DNA from: Solimicrobium sp043758755 | GTDB taxonomy: Bacteria; Pseudomonadota; Gammaproteobacteria; Burkholderiales; Burkholderiaceae_D | Direction of reading: 5' to 3' | Assembly: GCA_043758755.1 (NCBI GenBank) | Contig: JAYVMW010000022.1 | Location: forward strand, 32,804-96,803 | Length of the DNA: 64,000 nt | Shown here: in pieces, positions 16,975 to 25,676 of the stretch | Layout: each line of letters starts with the position of its first letter | Numbering within the stretch: the first letter of the stretch is position 1 | Translations under genes and position numbers: made by a program | The notes under the pieces: generated by a model | What the model was told of the DNA's origin: nothing | Databases searched by the model: none | What the model saw: the letters and a program-made list of their open reading frames with translations, nothing else

Positions 16975-18807
16975 ATGTCAAATTCTAAACGCGCTATCCG
17001 CAACATCGCGATCATCGCCCACGTTGATCACGGCAAAACTACGCTGGTTGATCAATTACTGCGTCAATCCGGCACATTCCGTGAAAACCAACAGGTTGAT
17101 ACCCGCGTCATGGATTCCAATGACATTGAAAAAGAACGTGGTATCACGATTCTGGCCAAAAACTGTGCCGTGGAATACAAAGGTATTCACATCAATATCG
17201 TCGATACACCAGGCCATGCCGATTTCGGTGGTGAGGTTGAGCGGGTACTGTCGATGGTGGACTCGGTTCTGTTGCTGGTGGATGCAGTCGATGGCCCAAT
17301 GCCACAGACGCGTTTTGTGACCCGTAAGGCTCTGGCACTTGGATTGAATCCTATCGTTGTGGTCAACAAGGTTGACCGTCCAAGTGCACGTACTGAATGG
17401 GTTGTGAACCAGACCTTTGAACTGTTCGACAAACTCGGCGCCAATGACGAACAGCTGGATTTTCCGGTTGTTTATGCCTCAGCCCTGAATGGTTACGCCA
17501 GTCTGGATCCGGAAGCCCGCGAAGGCAATATGGACCCATTGTTTGATGCCATTCTGCGCCACGTACCAGTTCGTGATGATGATCCGGACGGTCCGTTGCA
17601 GTTGCAGATTTCTTCTCTCGACTACAACTCTTACGTCGGCAAGATTGGTATCGGCCGTATCACACGCGGTAAAGCCAAGGCACTGCAGGATGTCATCATC
17701 ATGGACGGTCCTGACAGCACGCCAAAACGTGCCCGCATTAATCAGGTATTGAATTTTAAAGGGCTGGAACGTGTACTGGTCGATGAAGCGGTGGCCGGCG
17801 ATATCGTTCTGATCAATGGTATCGAGGACCTCGGTATCGGCACCACCGTGTGCGCCATCGATACGCCAGAAGCGCTGCCGATGTTGAAGGTCGATGAACC
17901 TACCCTGAACATGAATTTCATGGTGAACAACTCCCCTCTGGCCGGTCGTGAAGGCAAGTATGTTACCAGTCGCCAGATTCGTGACCGTCTGGATCGCGAA
18001 CTGAAATCCAACGTGGCGTTGCGTGTTACCGACACAGGTGACGATACGACATTTGAAGTATCTGGTCGCGGCGAATTGCATTTGACCATTCTGATCGAAA
18101 ACATGCGTCGCGAAGGTTATGAACTCGCAGTTTCACGTCCGCGCGTGGTATTTAAAATGGTGGGTGACGTGCGTCATGAACCGTTCGAAATGCTGTCTGT
18201 TGACGTGGAAGAAGCCAATCAGGGCGGCGTGATGGAAGAACTGGGTCGCCGTCGCGGTGACCTGCAAGATATGCAACCGGATGGAAAAGGGCGTGTGCGT
18301 CTGGAATATCGCATTCCTGCACGTGGCCTGATCGGTTTTCAGGGTGAATTCATGACACTGACGCGTGGTACTGGCCTGATGAGTCATGTATTTGATGAAT
18401 ACGCTCCGGTAGACAATTCACGAGGTGAAATGGCTGGTCGTCGTAACGGCGTGCTGATTTCTCAGGATGACGGTGCCGCAGTTGCCTATGCGATCTGGAA
18501 ACTGCAGGATCGCGGTCGCATGTTCGTATCGCACAATGACCCGGTATATGAAGGCATGATCATCGGTATTCACTCGCGTGACAACGATCTGGTTGTGAAC
18601 CCGATCAAGGGTAAGCAGCTGACCAACGTGCGTTCTTCCGGTACCGATGAAGCGGTACGTCTGGTGCCACCAATTCAGATGTCGCTGGAATATGCGGTTG
18701 AATTTATTGCTGACGATGAACTGGTTGAAATCACACCGAAGAGCATTCGTCTGCGCAAACGCTATCTGAAAGAACATGAACGTAAAAAAGCTTCACGTGA
18801 TGCGTAA
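16975..18807 (+). CDS. typA: Ribosome-associated GTPase TypA/BipA
   Basis: 610 residues. The translational GTPase domain shows AHVDHGKTT, the RGITI switch I, DTPGHADFGGEVERVL and NKVD. EF-G-like domains III and V and the BipA-specific C-terminal domain (NPIKGKQLTNVRSSGTDEAVRLVPP) follow. TypA aids 50S assembly and stress or low-temperature growth. The length matches the family (about 605). It is followed 20 bases later by a strong bidirectional terminator shared with elbB. Confidence 0.97.
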   Translation: MSNSKRAIRNIAIIAHVDHGKTTLVDQLLRQSGTFRENQQVDTRVMDSNDIEKERGITILAKNCAVEYKGIHINIVDTPGHADFGGEVERVLSMVDSVLLLVDAVDGPMPQTRFVTRKALALGLNPIVVVNKVDRPSARTEWVVNQTFELFDKLGANDEQLDFPVVYASALNGYASLDPEAREGNMDPLFDAILRHVPVRDDDPDGPLQLQISSLDYNSYVGKIGIGRITRGKAKALQDVIIMDGPDSTPKRARINQVLNFKGLERVLVDEAVAGDIVLINGIEDLGIGTTVCAIDTPEALPMLKVDEPTLNMNFMVNNSPLAGREGKYVTSRQIRDRLDRELKSNVALRVTDTGDDTTFEVSGRGELHLTILIENMRREGYELAVSRPRVVFKMVGDVRHEPFEMLSVDVEEANQGGVMEELGRRRGDLQDMQPDGKGRVRLEYRIPARGLIGFQGEFMTLTRGTGLMSHVFDEYAPVDNSRGEMAGRRNGVLISQDDGAAVAYAIWKLQDRGRMFVSHNDPVYEGMIIGIHSRDNDLVVNPIKGKQLTNVRSSGTDEAVRLVPPIQMSLEYAVEFIADDELVEITPKSIRLRKRYLKEHERKKASRDA

Positions 18808-18826
18808 TCAGGTTTAGCTTCAAAAA

Positions 18827-18862
18827 AAAAGCCCGCCAAACTGATCAAATTGGCGGGCTTTT
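18827..18862. terminator. Bidirectional intrinsic terminator between typA and elbB
   Basis: AAAAGCCCGCCAA (18827-18839) pairs with TTGGCGGGCTTTT (18850-18862), giving A- and T-runs on both sides. It serves typA on + and elbB on -. Confidence 0.92.
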
Positions 18863-18868
18863 TTGATT

Positions 18869-19528
18869 TTACTCAGTGCTGATCAATGCCAGTGTAGCCT
18901 GCACGGCAGCTTCAATGCCGGCAGCCGCTTCGGCAATATTTTGTGCCAGCATGTAGGCCGGTGTGCTGACCAGTTTTCGGCTGGCATCCACTACAAATTC
19001 CTGTACCGGACAATCTACTGCGACGCCACCCATTGCCTCGACGGCCTGCGCAGTGTCTTGATCGTTGCCGATAGTCAGTCTGGCGCCACTGCCATAGATC
19101 AGCGGAATCAGGGTAGGGGCAATGCAGATATAGCAGGCCGGCTTGTTGGCCGCGGCCATCGCTTTGGCAAAACGCAGTACGTCGGCCTGAATCTGGCAGT
19201 TGCTGCCTTTAAATGCAAAATCAGACAAATTTTTTGCTGCACCAAAGCCGCCCGGGAAAAATACCGCAGCATAATCGTGGCTGTCGGCCGTGGCAATATC
19301 GATAATGTAGCCGCGGGCAATGCGCGCTGCCTCAACCAGAACATTGCGGCTTTCGCCCTCGGCAACCTGACCGCTCAGATGATTGACCACATGGGTCTGA
19401 TTGATGTTGGGAGCCATGCACTGGTACGACATACCTGCGCACGACAGAGCCAGCATGGTGATAACGCTTTCATGAATTTCGGATCCGTCAAAAACACCGC
19501 ATCCTGATAAAACGACCGCTACTTTCAT
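18869..19528 (-). CDS. elbB: ElbB-type DJ-1/PfpI family glyoxalase
   Basis: 219 residues. MKVAVVLSGCGVFDGSEIHESVITMLAL, AVFFPGGFGAAKNLSDFA and KPACYICIAPTLIPLIYG (the conserved Cys of the nucleophile elbow) identify ElbB/YhbL, a glyoxalase-like protein historically linked to isoprenoid formation. ATG 19528 is used because AAGGAG lies nine bases upstream; an upstream in-frame extension to 20059 only overlaps the next gene antisense-free frame and is not coding. It is 32 bases downstream of the LysE-type gene, so the two may be co-transcribed. Confidence 0.93.
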   Translation of the reverse strand: MKVAVVLSGCGVFDGSEIHESVITMLALSCAGMSYQCMAPNINQTHVVNHLSGQVAEGESRNVLVEAARIARGYIIDIATADSHDYAAVFFPGGFGAAKNLSDFAFKGSNCQIQADVLRFAKAMAAANKPACYICIAPTLIPLIYGSGARLTIGNDQDTAQAVEAMGGVAVDCPVQEFVVDASRKLVSTPAYMLAQNIAEAAAGIEAAVQATLALISTE

Positions 19529-19560
19529 GGTGGACTCCTTGTAATTATTGGCGGATTGTA

Positions 19561-20199
19561 TCAGCGGGATATGAGCAACCTTAATCCGAGTGCGATAAAA
19601 ATGCTGCCGGCGATTCGGTCCAGCCACAAACCTGCTGTGGGACGTCGGGTGAGCCATTGTCCGACAGTGCCGGAAAAATAACCCAGCGTGCAGAACAGAA
19701 AAACAGCCTGAGCAGTAAAGATCAGTCCCAGTTGTGCGGTCTGCCAGCCGATATGGCCATTTTTCTGAAGCACAAACTGCGGCAAAAACGAGAGGAAAAA
19801 CAGGATAACTTTGGGATTGATACTGTTGGCCAGCAATCCTTTGGAAAATAGCTTCAGTAGTTTTTCTTCCGGCATAATGGCATTGCTGATTGAGGAAGGC
19901 CCGTTGGTCGCCTCCGATCGGACTGCACCCCATCCCAGATAAAGCAGATACAGGCCCCCGATGATTTTTAAGGTGGTAAACGCGATGGGAGATGCGGCAA
20001 TCAGTGCACTGATGCCCAGTGAGGCCAACACGGTATGTGACAGGCATCCCAACGCACAACCCAATCCGAATGCCACGCCTTGGCGGCGTCCGCGGGACAT
20101 GCCTACACTGAGGACCATTAAATTATCGGGGCCGGGTGAAAGGGTAATCAGCAAAGCGGTGGCCAGAAATCCGAAGAATTGTTCAGGGGTGAGCAACAT
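19561..20199 (-). CDS. LysE/RhtB family amino-acid exporter
   Basis: 212 residues, about six hydrophobic segments. The N-terminal ATALLITLSPGPDNLMVLSVGMSRGRRQGVAFGLGCALGCLSHT is the LysE/RhtB signature (PGPD motif and the GRRxGxxxGLG loop). Such inner-membrane proteins export amino acids such as homoserine, threonine or lysine; the substrate cannot be told. No clear ribosome-binding site. It lies just downstream of murJ (18-base gap) on the same strand. Confidence 0.92.
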   Translation of the reverse strand: MLLTPEQFFGFLATALLITLSPGPDNLMVLSVGMSRGRRQGVAFGLGCALGCLSHTVLASLGISALIAASPIAFTTLKIIGGLYLLYLGWGAVRSEATNGPSSISNAIMPEEKLLKLFSKGLLANSINPKVILFFLSFLPQFVLQKNGHIGWQTAQLGLIFTAQAVFLFCTLGYFSGTVGQWLTRRPTAGLWLDRIAGSIFIALGLRLLISR

Positions 20200-20217
20200 A
20201 AAATGAAATTGTCCGTA

Positions 20218-21768
20218 TTAATTTGAAATGCGTTTGAAGTCGCGAAACCTGAACCCCATTGCGAACAGGCTCGCAAAATAAATGGTCATGCAGGCAGTCA
20301 AAATTAATCCCAGATACAAGGCGCGCACAATGACGTGCCTTTGCAATGCTATCCAGTCAAATTGGCTACTGAAATAAACCGCTACAGCGGCCATCAATAT
20401 CAGTGCAATGGTTTGTTTGCTGAAAAACTTTAGCCAGCCAGGTTTGGGTTTGTAAATGCCATTGCGCTTTAACACAACGAATAAAAATCCGGCATTCAAA
20501 CAGGCTCCCAGCCCAACCGATAAGGCCAGGCCGACGTGAGCCAGGAATGGAATGAGAATGAGGTTCATGAGCTGCACTGCGACCATGACACCGACCGCTA
20601 TTTTTACTGGCGTTTTTATATTTTGTTTTGCATAAAATCCGGGTGCCAGAATTTTCACCAGGATTAATCCAATCAAGCCAACACCATAGGCAACCAGTGC
20701 GTGACTGGTTTGGATTACAGCAGTCGCGTCGAACAGACCGTTGTGGAATAACACTGCAGTAATCGGAACGGATAATGTGGCAAGGCCAACAGCTGCGGGC
20801 AGGGCCAGCAGGAAGGTTAAGCGCAGTCCCCAGTCCAGCAGTGATGAATATTCTTCATGATCTTCCAGTGCATGCGCTCTGGACAGGCTGGGCAATAAAA
20901 TAGTGCCAAGGGCTACGCCCAGCAGTGCAGTGGGAAACTCCATCAGGCGGTCTGCGTAAGAAAGCCATGAGACACTGCCGGTAACGAGATGTGAAGCAAT
21001 ATTGGTATTGATTAGAATGCTGAATTGTGAAGCGGAAACGGCAAAGATGGCGGGGGCCATATTTCTGAGCACGCGTACGACACCCGGATCCTGCAGCGAG
21101 CGTAACGGACGCAGGGAAATGCGCGGTAGCATGCCAATTTTGATTAGGTAGGGAAACTGTATTGCCAGCTGCAAGATGCCGCCGAGGACAACTGCGACCG
21201 CCAGACCATAAATAGGTTGCTGGAAGTATTTAACTAGTACTACCGACCCAAAAATCGAGGCCAGATTAAATAATACCGGCGTAAAGGCAGGTATCTTGAA
21301 TTCGCGCCAGGTATTTAAAATTCCTCCTGCCAGTGCGACCAGCGAAATCAGGGCAATATACGGAAACATAATGCGTGTCATGACTACAGTAACATTGAAC
21401 TTTTCCGGGTCCTGGATAAATCCGCTGGCCAAGCCATAGACCAGCAGGGGGGAGGCAATAATGCCGACAACACTTGTTAATACCAGCGCCCAGGTAAGCA
21501 GTGTGCCAACTGCATCAACCAGTGACTTGGTGGCTTCTGGGCCTTTTTTATCGTGATACTCAGTCAAAATGGGAACAAATGCCTGAGAAAAGGCGCCTTC
21601 GGCAAAAATCCGCCGCAATAAGTTGGGGATCCTGAATGCAATATTGTAGGCATCGGAATAGGCGGTAGCGCCAAAGGCATGAGCGATGAGCATATCGCGC
21701 AGCATGCCGGTAATGCGGGACAGCATGGTCATGCCACTGATAGTGGCCATAGTTTTAAGCAGGTTCAT
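20218..21768 (-). CDS. murJ: Lipid II flippase MurJ
   Basis: 516 residues of the MOP superfamily with about 14 hydrophobic helices. MNLLKTMATISGMTMLSRITGMLRDMLIAHAFG closely matches the MurJ N-terminus, including the Arg/Asp of the central cavity; RIPNLLRRIFAEGAFSQAFVPIL follows. It flips lipid II across the inner membrane for peptidoglycan synthesis. The start agrees with the E. coli protein. No ribosome-binding site is visible, and a TATAAT ends only 8 bases before the ATG, so the mRNA may be leaderless. It is divergent from rpsT, as in many proteobacteria. Confidence 0.97.
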   Translation of the reverse strand: MNLLKTMATISGMTMLSRITGMLRDMLIAHAFGATAYSDAYNIAFRIPNLLRRIFAEGAFSQAFVPILTEYHDKKGPEATKSLVDAVGTLLTWALVLTSVVGIIASPLLVYGLASGFIQDPEKFNVTVVMTRIMFPYIALISLVALAGGILNTWREFKIPAFTPVLFNLASIFGSVVLVKYFQQPIYGLAVAVVLGGILQLAIQFPYLIKIGMLPRISLRPLRSLQDPGVVRVLRNMAPAIFAVSASQFSILINTNIASHLVTGSVSWLSYADRLMEFPTALLGVALGTILLPSLSRAHALEDHEEYSSLLDWGLRLTFLLALPAAVGLATLSVPITAVLFHNGLFDATAVIQTSHALVAYGVGLIGLILVKILAPGFYAKQNIKTPVKIAVGVMVAVQLMNLILIPFLAHVGLALSVGLGACLNAGFLFVVLKRNGIYKPKPGWLKFFSKQTIALILMAAVAVYFSSQFDWIALQRHVIVRALYLGLILTACMTIYFASLFAMGFRFRDFKRISN

Positions 21769-21776
21769 GGAGCGGC

Positions 21777-21806
21777 ATTATAACGGGACGCCTATTTTTT
21801 TGGTAA
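21777..21806 (-). promoter_or_regulatory. Putative murJ promoter, -10 very close to the start codon
   Basis: On the minus strand TATAAT occupies 21782-21777, with TTACCA at 21806-21801 (18-base spacer). The predicted start site is about 21770, two bases from the ATG at 21768. Confidence 0.55.
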
Positions 21807-21863
21807 GGAAGCAACTGTATTGCACATTCGACGTAAATTATGGAGTTGCAGCGAAGACATTTC

Positions 21864-21892
21864 TTGTGTCTTCTAAAAAACTCAATTAGAAT
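21864..21892 (+). promoter_or_regulatory. rpsT promoter
   Basis: TTGTGT (21864-21869), 17-base spacer, TAGAAT (21887-21892). The predicted transcript starts near 21899, leaving a leader of about 75 bases before rpsT. Confidence 0.6.
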
Positions 21893-21973
21893 AGCGAGCT
21901 GTTCAGAATTCTTCGGTCATCGCACTCAGCGGTGATATTTGATCCAGTTTGGAAAATAAGTTTAGGAAATTTC

Positions 21974-22237
21974 ATGGCAAATACCGCGCAAGCACGCAAA
22001 CGTGCTCGTCAAGCAGTAAAACAAAACGCTCACAATTCCAGCCAGCGTTCAACTTTACGTACTGCAATCAAAGCAGTTCGCAAGGCAATTCAGGCCGGCG
22101 ATAAAGCAGCTGCAACTTCAATATTCCAGGCTTCAGTCTCGACTATCGATAGCATTGCGGATAAGAAAATTATCCACAAAAACAAAGCTGCCCGTCATAA
22201 GAGTCGTTTATCTGCAGCTTTAAAAGCACTGGCTTAA
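21974..22237 (+). CDS. rpsT: 30S ribosomal protein S20
   Basis: 87 residues, the normal S20 length. MANTAQARKRARQAVKQNAHNSSQRSTLRTAIKAVRKAI...KIIHKNKAARHKSRLSAALKAL is unmistakable. ATG 21974 is used, with TAGGAAA four bases upstream of the spacer; an in-frame start at 21932 would add a non-conserved extension. The gene stands alone between murJ (divergent) and a bidirectional terminator. Confidence 0.98.
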   Translation: MANTAQARKRARQAVKQNAHNSSQRSTLRTAIKAVRKAIQAGDKAAATSIFQASVSTIDSIADKKIIHKNKAARHKSRLSAALKALA

Positions 22238-22315
22238 TCAAGATGGGTATCAACTGATACCCTGAATAGTTAGTCGACTGCCTTTTCAATACGAGAAGGT
22301 GCTGTAAACAAACAA

Positions 22316-22347
22316 AAAACCACATGAATTTATTCGTGTGGTTTTTT
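22316..22347. terminator. Bidirectional terminator between rpsT and the DUF192 gene
   Basis: CCACATGAA (22320-22328) pairs with TTCGTGTGG (22333-22341) around TTTA, with an A-run before and six T after. Confidence 0.88.
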
Positions 22348-22367
22348 GTCGTTCTGATTTCTTGATA

Positions 22368-22802
22368 TTACTTCAGTAATTCAATTTTGGTACCAGGTTT
22401 AATTCCCTTACGCTTAAACCATTCGGCGTTCATTTCCAAAGCATACAATGCCGGTTTGGCCGCGCAGTGGTTGGTTTCGGTTTGTGGCAGCATTTCTTCC
22501 ACGTTCAAAATCACACCGTTGCTGTCCAAAAAAGCAACTGACAGTGGGATTAAGGTGTTTTTCATCCACATGCAAACGCCGGCAGCCCGATCAAAAATAA
22601 ACATCATGCCCTGATTGGTGCCCAATTCTTTTCGGTTCATTAATCCCAACTCGCGTTGCGCCGGGGTGGATGCAACCTCCGCTTCAATGACAAATATACC
22701 GGCAGTAAATTGTTTGACAGGTAATTTCTGTTGTGCGTGAACTGACGTAAAAGCAAGTAAAACAATGAGGATAGATAAAATTCGCAGAAATTTGGTTTGC
22801 AT
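22368..22802 (-). CDS. DUF192 family secreted protein
   Basis: 144 residues. A signal peptide (MQTKFLRILSILIVLLAFTSVHAQ) precedes a DUF192 domain: VEVAsTPAQRELGLMNRKELGTNQGMMFIFDRAAGVCMWMKNTLIPLSVAFLDSNGVILNVEEMLPQT. The TPaeRxxGLM...MxFxF...xMWMKNTxixLDxxF pattern is diagnostic. The function of the family is not established. It probably sits in the periplasm. The rluE gene lies 32 bases upstream on the same strand. Confidence 0.9.
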   Translation of the reverse strand: MQTKFLRILSILIVLLAFTSVHAQQKLPVKQFTAGIFVIEAEVASTPAQRELGLMNRKELGTNQGMMFIFDRAAGVCMWMKNTLIPLSVAFLDSNGVILNVEEMLPQTETNHCAAKPALYALEMNAEWFKRKGIKPGTKIELLK

Positions 22803-22834
22803 AAGAGCTCTGTTGTTAAAAGGAAATTTGGTTG

Positions 22835-23416
22835 TCAGGATACCTTGCCTTTTGAATTGACGCTAGGGGTATCGCTGCTGAGTTCAAGCCATTCTCCAGG
22901 CATGAGTGGATGGGATGCCAGTGAATACGCGCCAATGGCACTTCTGATCAGTCGCAAGGTGGGTAATCCTGCTGCGGCCGTCATTCTGCGAACCTGGCGA
23001 TTTTTTCCTTCTTTGAGTGTGATAGCCAGCCAACTGGTGGGAATGTCGATTCTGTTTCTGATCGGAGGGTTGCGCGGCCACAGCCAGTCAGGTTCCTGGA
23101 TGTGCTGGACATGACAGGGCTGTGTGACGAAATCCCCCAAGTTGATCGGCTCGCTCAATAATCGCAACTGCTCGGGTTTGGGTATGCCCTCTACCTGAAC
23201 CAGATAGGTTTTGGATTCCTTGTGATCGGGATGGCTGATTTGATGCTGTAATTTGCCGTCATCGGTCAACAACATCAGCCCCTCACTGTCGGCATCCAGT
23301 CGTCCAGCAGGATAGATGCCGGGAATCGGAATGAAACTGGCCAGAGTCGCCCGCGTTTCGTGCACAGAAAATTGACTCATTACCTGAAAAGGTTTGTTAA
23401 ATAAGATGAGTTTCAT
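22835..23416 (-). CDS. rluE: 23S rRNA pseudouridine synthase RluE
   Basis: 193 residues, the compact RsuA-family form without an S4 domain that is typical of RluE (E. coli U2457). MKLILFNKPFQVMSQFS opens the catalytic domain; YPAGRLDADSEGLMLLTDDGKLQHQISHPDHKESKTYLVQVEG contains the catalytic Asp, and KEGKNRQVRRMTAAAGLPTLRLIR closes it. ATG 23416 is preferred to an upstream extension to 23503 because conservation begins at MKLILFNKP; a clear ribosome-binding site is lacking. Confidence 0.92.
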   Translation of the reverse strand: MKLILFNKPFQVMSQFSVHETRATLASFIPIPGIYPAGRLDADSEGLMLLTDDGKLQHQISHPDHKESKTYLVQVEGIPKPEQLRLLSEPINLGDFVTQPCHVQHIQEPDWLWPRNPPIRNRIDIPTSWLAITLKEGKNRQVRRMTAAAGLPTLRLIRSAIGAYSLASHPLMPGEWLELSSDTPSVNSKGKVS

Positions 23417-23522
23417 GATGCAGCTTAAATTGTTGATCAGTGGGAATGCTAGCATGACATTGATTTTTGTAAAGTTATGGCGCACTGTAAAATTCTGGTG
23501 CATAATGTGAAACGCACCTCTT

Positions 23523-23540
23523 ATGTCTTATATAAGAGTT
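23523..23540. promoter_or_regulatory. Candidate GntR-type operator upstream of icd
   Basis: ATGTCTTATATAAGAGTT matches the perfect palindrome at 57597-57614 at 16 of 18 bases, and the shared block extends left to TCTTATGTCTTATATAAGA. It lies 160 bases before the icd start and contains a TATATAAG that could be the icd -10. Confidence 0.65.
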
Positions 23541-23699
23541 GATTATTGTTTATTTGCCATGGCGGAAGCACAAATCCGTGCAATTTATGGTTCTGTGTAT
23601 ACAATAAGATTACCTTGAATTTGAGGACGTTTCTTTACCTTGGAAGCGCCTGTCTGTTTGGATTTACTTAGCGCTGTGCGCCACACTTCGGAGATAACA

Positions 23700-24953
23700 A
23701 TGTACCAACATATAAAAGTGCCTGCCGACGGTCAAAAAATTACCGTTAATGCTGACTTCTCAATCAATGTGCCAGACAATCCAATCATCCCTTACATTGA
23801 AGGCGATGGTACCGGTGTTGATATCAGCCCAGTTATGATCAAGGTTATTGATGCGGCGGTTGCCAAGGCGTATGGTGGCAAACGAAAAATCAGCTGGATG
23901 GAAATTTTTGCCGGTGAAAAATCCACGCAGGTGTATGGTCCGGATGTCTGGTTGCCAGAAGAAACGCTGCGGGTACTGAAAGATTACGTCGTTTCAATCA
24001 AGGGTCCGTTGACGACGCCTGTTGGTGGTGGAATACGTTCACTGAATGTGGCATTGCGCCAGGAACTGGATCTGTATGTTTGTCTGCGTCCGGTTCGCTA
24101 TTTCACTGGTGTACCTTCCCCCGTCAAAGAGCCGGAAAAAACCGACATGGTGATTTTCCGTGAAAACTCAGAAGATATTTATGCCGGTGTCGAGTTTCAG
24201 GAAGGTTCTGCTCAGGTCAAGAAACTGATTTCCTTCTTGGTGAATGAAATGGGCGTGAAAAAAATCCGTTTCCCTGAAACCTCCGGTATCGGTATCAAAC
24301 CGGTATCGCGCGAAGGTACTGAGCGTCTGGTCCGCAAGGCTATTCAGTATGCAATCGATAATGACAAACCTTCGGTGACTATCGTTCACAAGGGCAATAT
24401 CATGAAATACACCGAAGGTGGATTCCGTGACTGGGCGTATGCGCTGGCTCAAAAAGAATTTGGAGCACAACTGATTGACGGCGGTCCATGGTGCAAATTC
24501 AAGAATCCAAATACTGGCAAGGAAATTATTGTCAAGGATTCGATTGCTGATGCGTTCTTGCAGCAGATCCTGTTGCGTCCTGCTGAATACAGCGTGATTG
24601 CTACATTGAATTTGAATGGAGATTATATTTCTGACGCCTTGGCTGCGCAGGTTGGTGGTATTGGGATTGCACCTGGTGCCAATCTGTCTGACTCAATCGC
24701 CATGTTTGAAGCGACACACGGCACTGCACCTAAATATGCCGGCAAGGATTATGTCAATCCTGGTTCATTGATTCTTTCGGCTGAAATGATGTTGCGTCAC
24801 ATGGGTTGGCTGGAAGCGGCTGATCTCATTATCAGCTCTATGAGCAAGTCAATTGCCCAGAAGAAGGTGACTTATGACTTCGCCAGATTGATGGAAGGCG
24901 CAACCCAGTTGTCCTGCTCAGGTTTTGGCAATGTGATGATCGAAAATATGTAG
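23700..24953 (+). CDS. icd: NADP-dependent isocitrate dehydrogenase
   Basis: 417 residues, as in E. coli Icd (416). Oxidative decarboxylation of isocitrate to 2-oxoglutarate. IPYIEGDGTGVDISPVM, the substrate loop GGGIRSLNVALRQELDLYVCLRPVRYF (containing the Ser phosphorylated by AceK in enterics), IFRENSEDIYAG and the C-terminal NLNGDYISDALAAQVGGIGIAPGAN are all present. ATG 23700 has GGAGA five bases upstream; the upstream frame to 23640 is not conserved. It carries a palindromic site also found at the sdh/mdh cluster. A terminator shared with cspA follows. Confidence 0.97.
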   Translation: MYQHIKVPADGQKITVNADFSINVPDNPIIPYIEGDGTGVDISPVMIKVIDAAVAKAYGGKRKISWMEIFAGEKSTQVYGPDVWLPEETLRVLKDYVVSIKGPLTTPVGGGIRSLNVALRQELDLYVCLRPVRYFTGVPSPVKEPEKTDMVIFRENSEDIYAGVEFQEGSAQVKKLISFLVNEMGVKKIRFPETSGIGIKPVSREGTERLVRKAIQYAIDNDKPSVTIVHKGNIMKYTEGGFRDWAYALAQKEFGAQLIDGGPWCKFKNPNTGKEIIVKDSIADAFLQQILLRPAEYSVIATLNLNGDYISDALAAQVGGIGIAPGANLSDSIAMFEATHGTAPKYAGKDYVNPGSLILSAEMMLRHMGWLEAADLIISSMSKSIAQKKVTYDFARLMEGATQLSCSGFGNVMIENM

Positions 24954-25001
24954 TGTGTGAATGACAGGGGCTGATCAGCCTCTGTTAAGTTTTAAGATAC
25001 A

Positions 25002-25028
25002 AAAAAAGCTCCGCGTGCGGAGCTTTTT
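25002..25028. terminator. Bidirectional terminator between icd and the cold-shock gene
   Basis: AAAAAGCTCCGC (25003-25014) pairs with GCGGAGCTTTTT (25017-25028), with A- and T-runs on either side of a very tight loop. Confidence 0.9.
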
Positions 25029-25044
25029 AAATGCAACCTTAAAA

Positions 25045-25251
25045 TTAATTAGGTGCCTGAATATTTGAAGCTTGTTTGCCTTTAGGCCCTTGCGTTACTT
25101 CAAATTGGACTTTTTGGCCTTCTTTAAGCGTCTTGAATCCGTTCATCTGGATAGCTGAGAAGTGCGCAAATAAATCTTCGCCGCCGTCGTCTGGAGTGAT
25201 AAAGCCGAAGCCTTTTGAGTCATTGAACCATTTAACTGTGCCTGTTGCCAT
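25045..25251 (-). CDS. Cold-shock domain protein, CspA family
   Basis: 68 residues. MATGTVKWFNDSKGFGFITPDDGGEDLFAHFSAIQMNGFKTLKEGQKVQFEV is a complete cold-shock domain with RNP1 KGFGFI and RNP2 DLFAHF (Ala where Val is common). It binds single-stranded RNA and DNA as an RNA chaperone. The start at 25251 fits the family; an upstream frame to 25281 does not. A leader of about 130 bases is likely. Whether it is cold-induced cannot be read from sequence. Confidence 0.96.
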   Translation of the reverse strand: MATGTVKWFNDSKGFGFITPDDGGEDLFAHFSAIQMNGFKTLKEGQKVQFEVTQGPKGKQASNIQAPN

Positions 25252-25676
25252 AATACGTCTTTCAGAAAATATCAAAAACACGAGCCGTCAAAGCCAGAAA
25301 TTCGGCAGAATGCCAAATCCTCCTAAACTTGCCCTCTCAGTGTTGATGAGAAGAAAATATCTCATTAACAATTTCATTTTTGAGGGATTTATAAATCTTG
25401 TCAAGAATTTTCATGTGAGCATGAAAATTTGAGCATCATTTCGTTCTCAAAATCGGTTTTAAGTCACTTTTTGATACACTTCTAGTGATAATTTACAACA
25501 CTTAGACAGAAGTAACACTTGAATGATGTAAATCGGTGAAATTAAAGAAATAATCCATTGTGCTATTGATGTTCAGCAATTAATCGCCATCTCTTGAAAA
25601 CGAAACGTGGAGATAAAAATTGAATTACACTGTTTATTCAGCGCTTTGACCCAGGAAAAAACAGTTAAATTTATTT
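25252..25676. promoter_or_regulatory. 425-base divergent region between cspA-type gene and clpS
   Basis: It contains a perfect TTGACA on the minus strand (25404-25399) with only a weak -10 (AAAAAT after 17 bases), which would give the cold-shock mRNA a leader of about 120 bases. Just upstream of that -35 is a perfect 10-bp inverted repeat, AATTTTCATG/CATGAAAATT (25406-25415 with 25420-25429). No promoter of good quality is visible for clpS, and its ribosome-binding site is weak. The rest is A/T-rich with no ORF. Confidence 0.45.

Noticed and set aside
18869..20059. 396-residue minus-strand frame containing ElbB
   Set aside because: The first 177 residues overlap the LysE-type gene in another frame and are not conserved; ElbB begins at 19528 behind AAGGAG.
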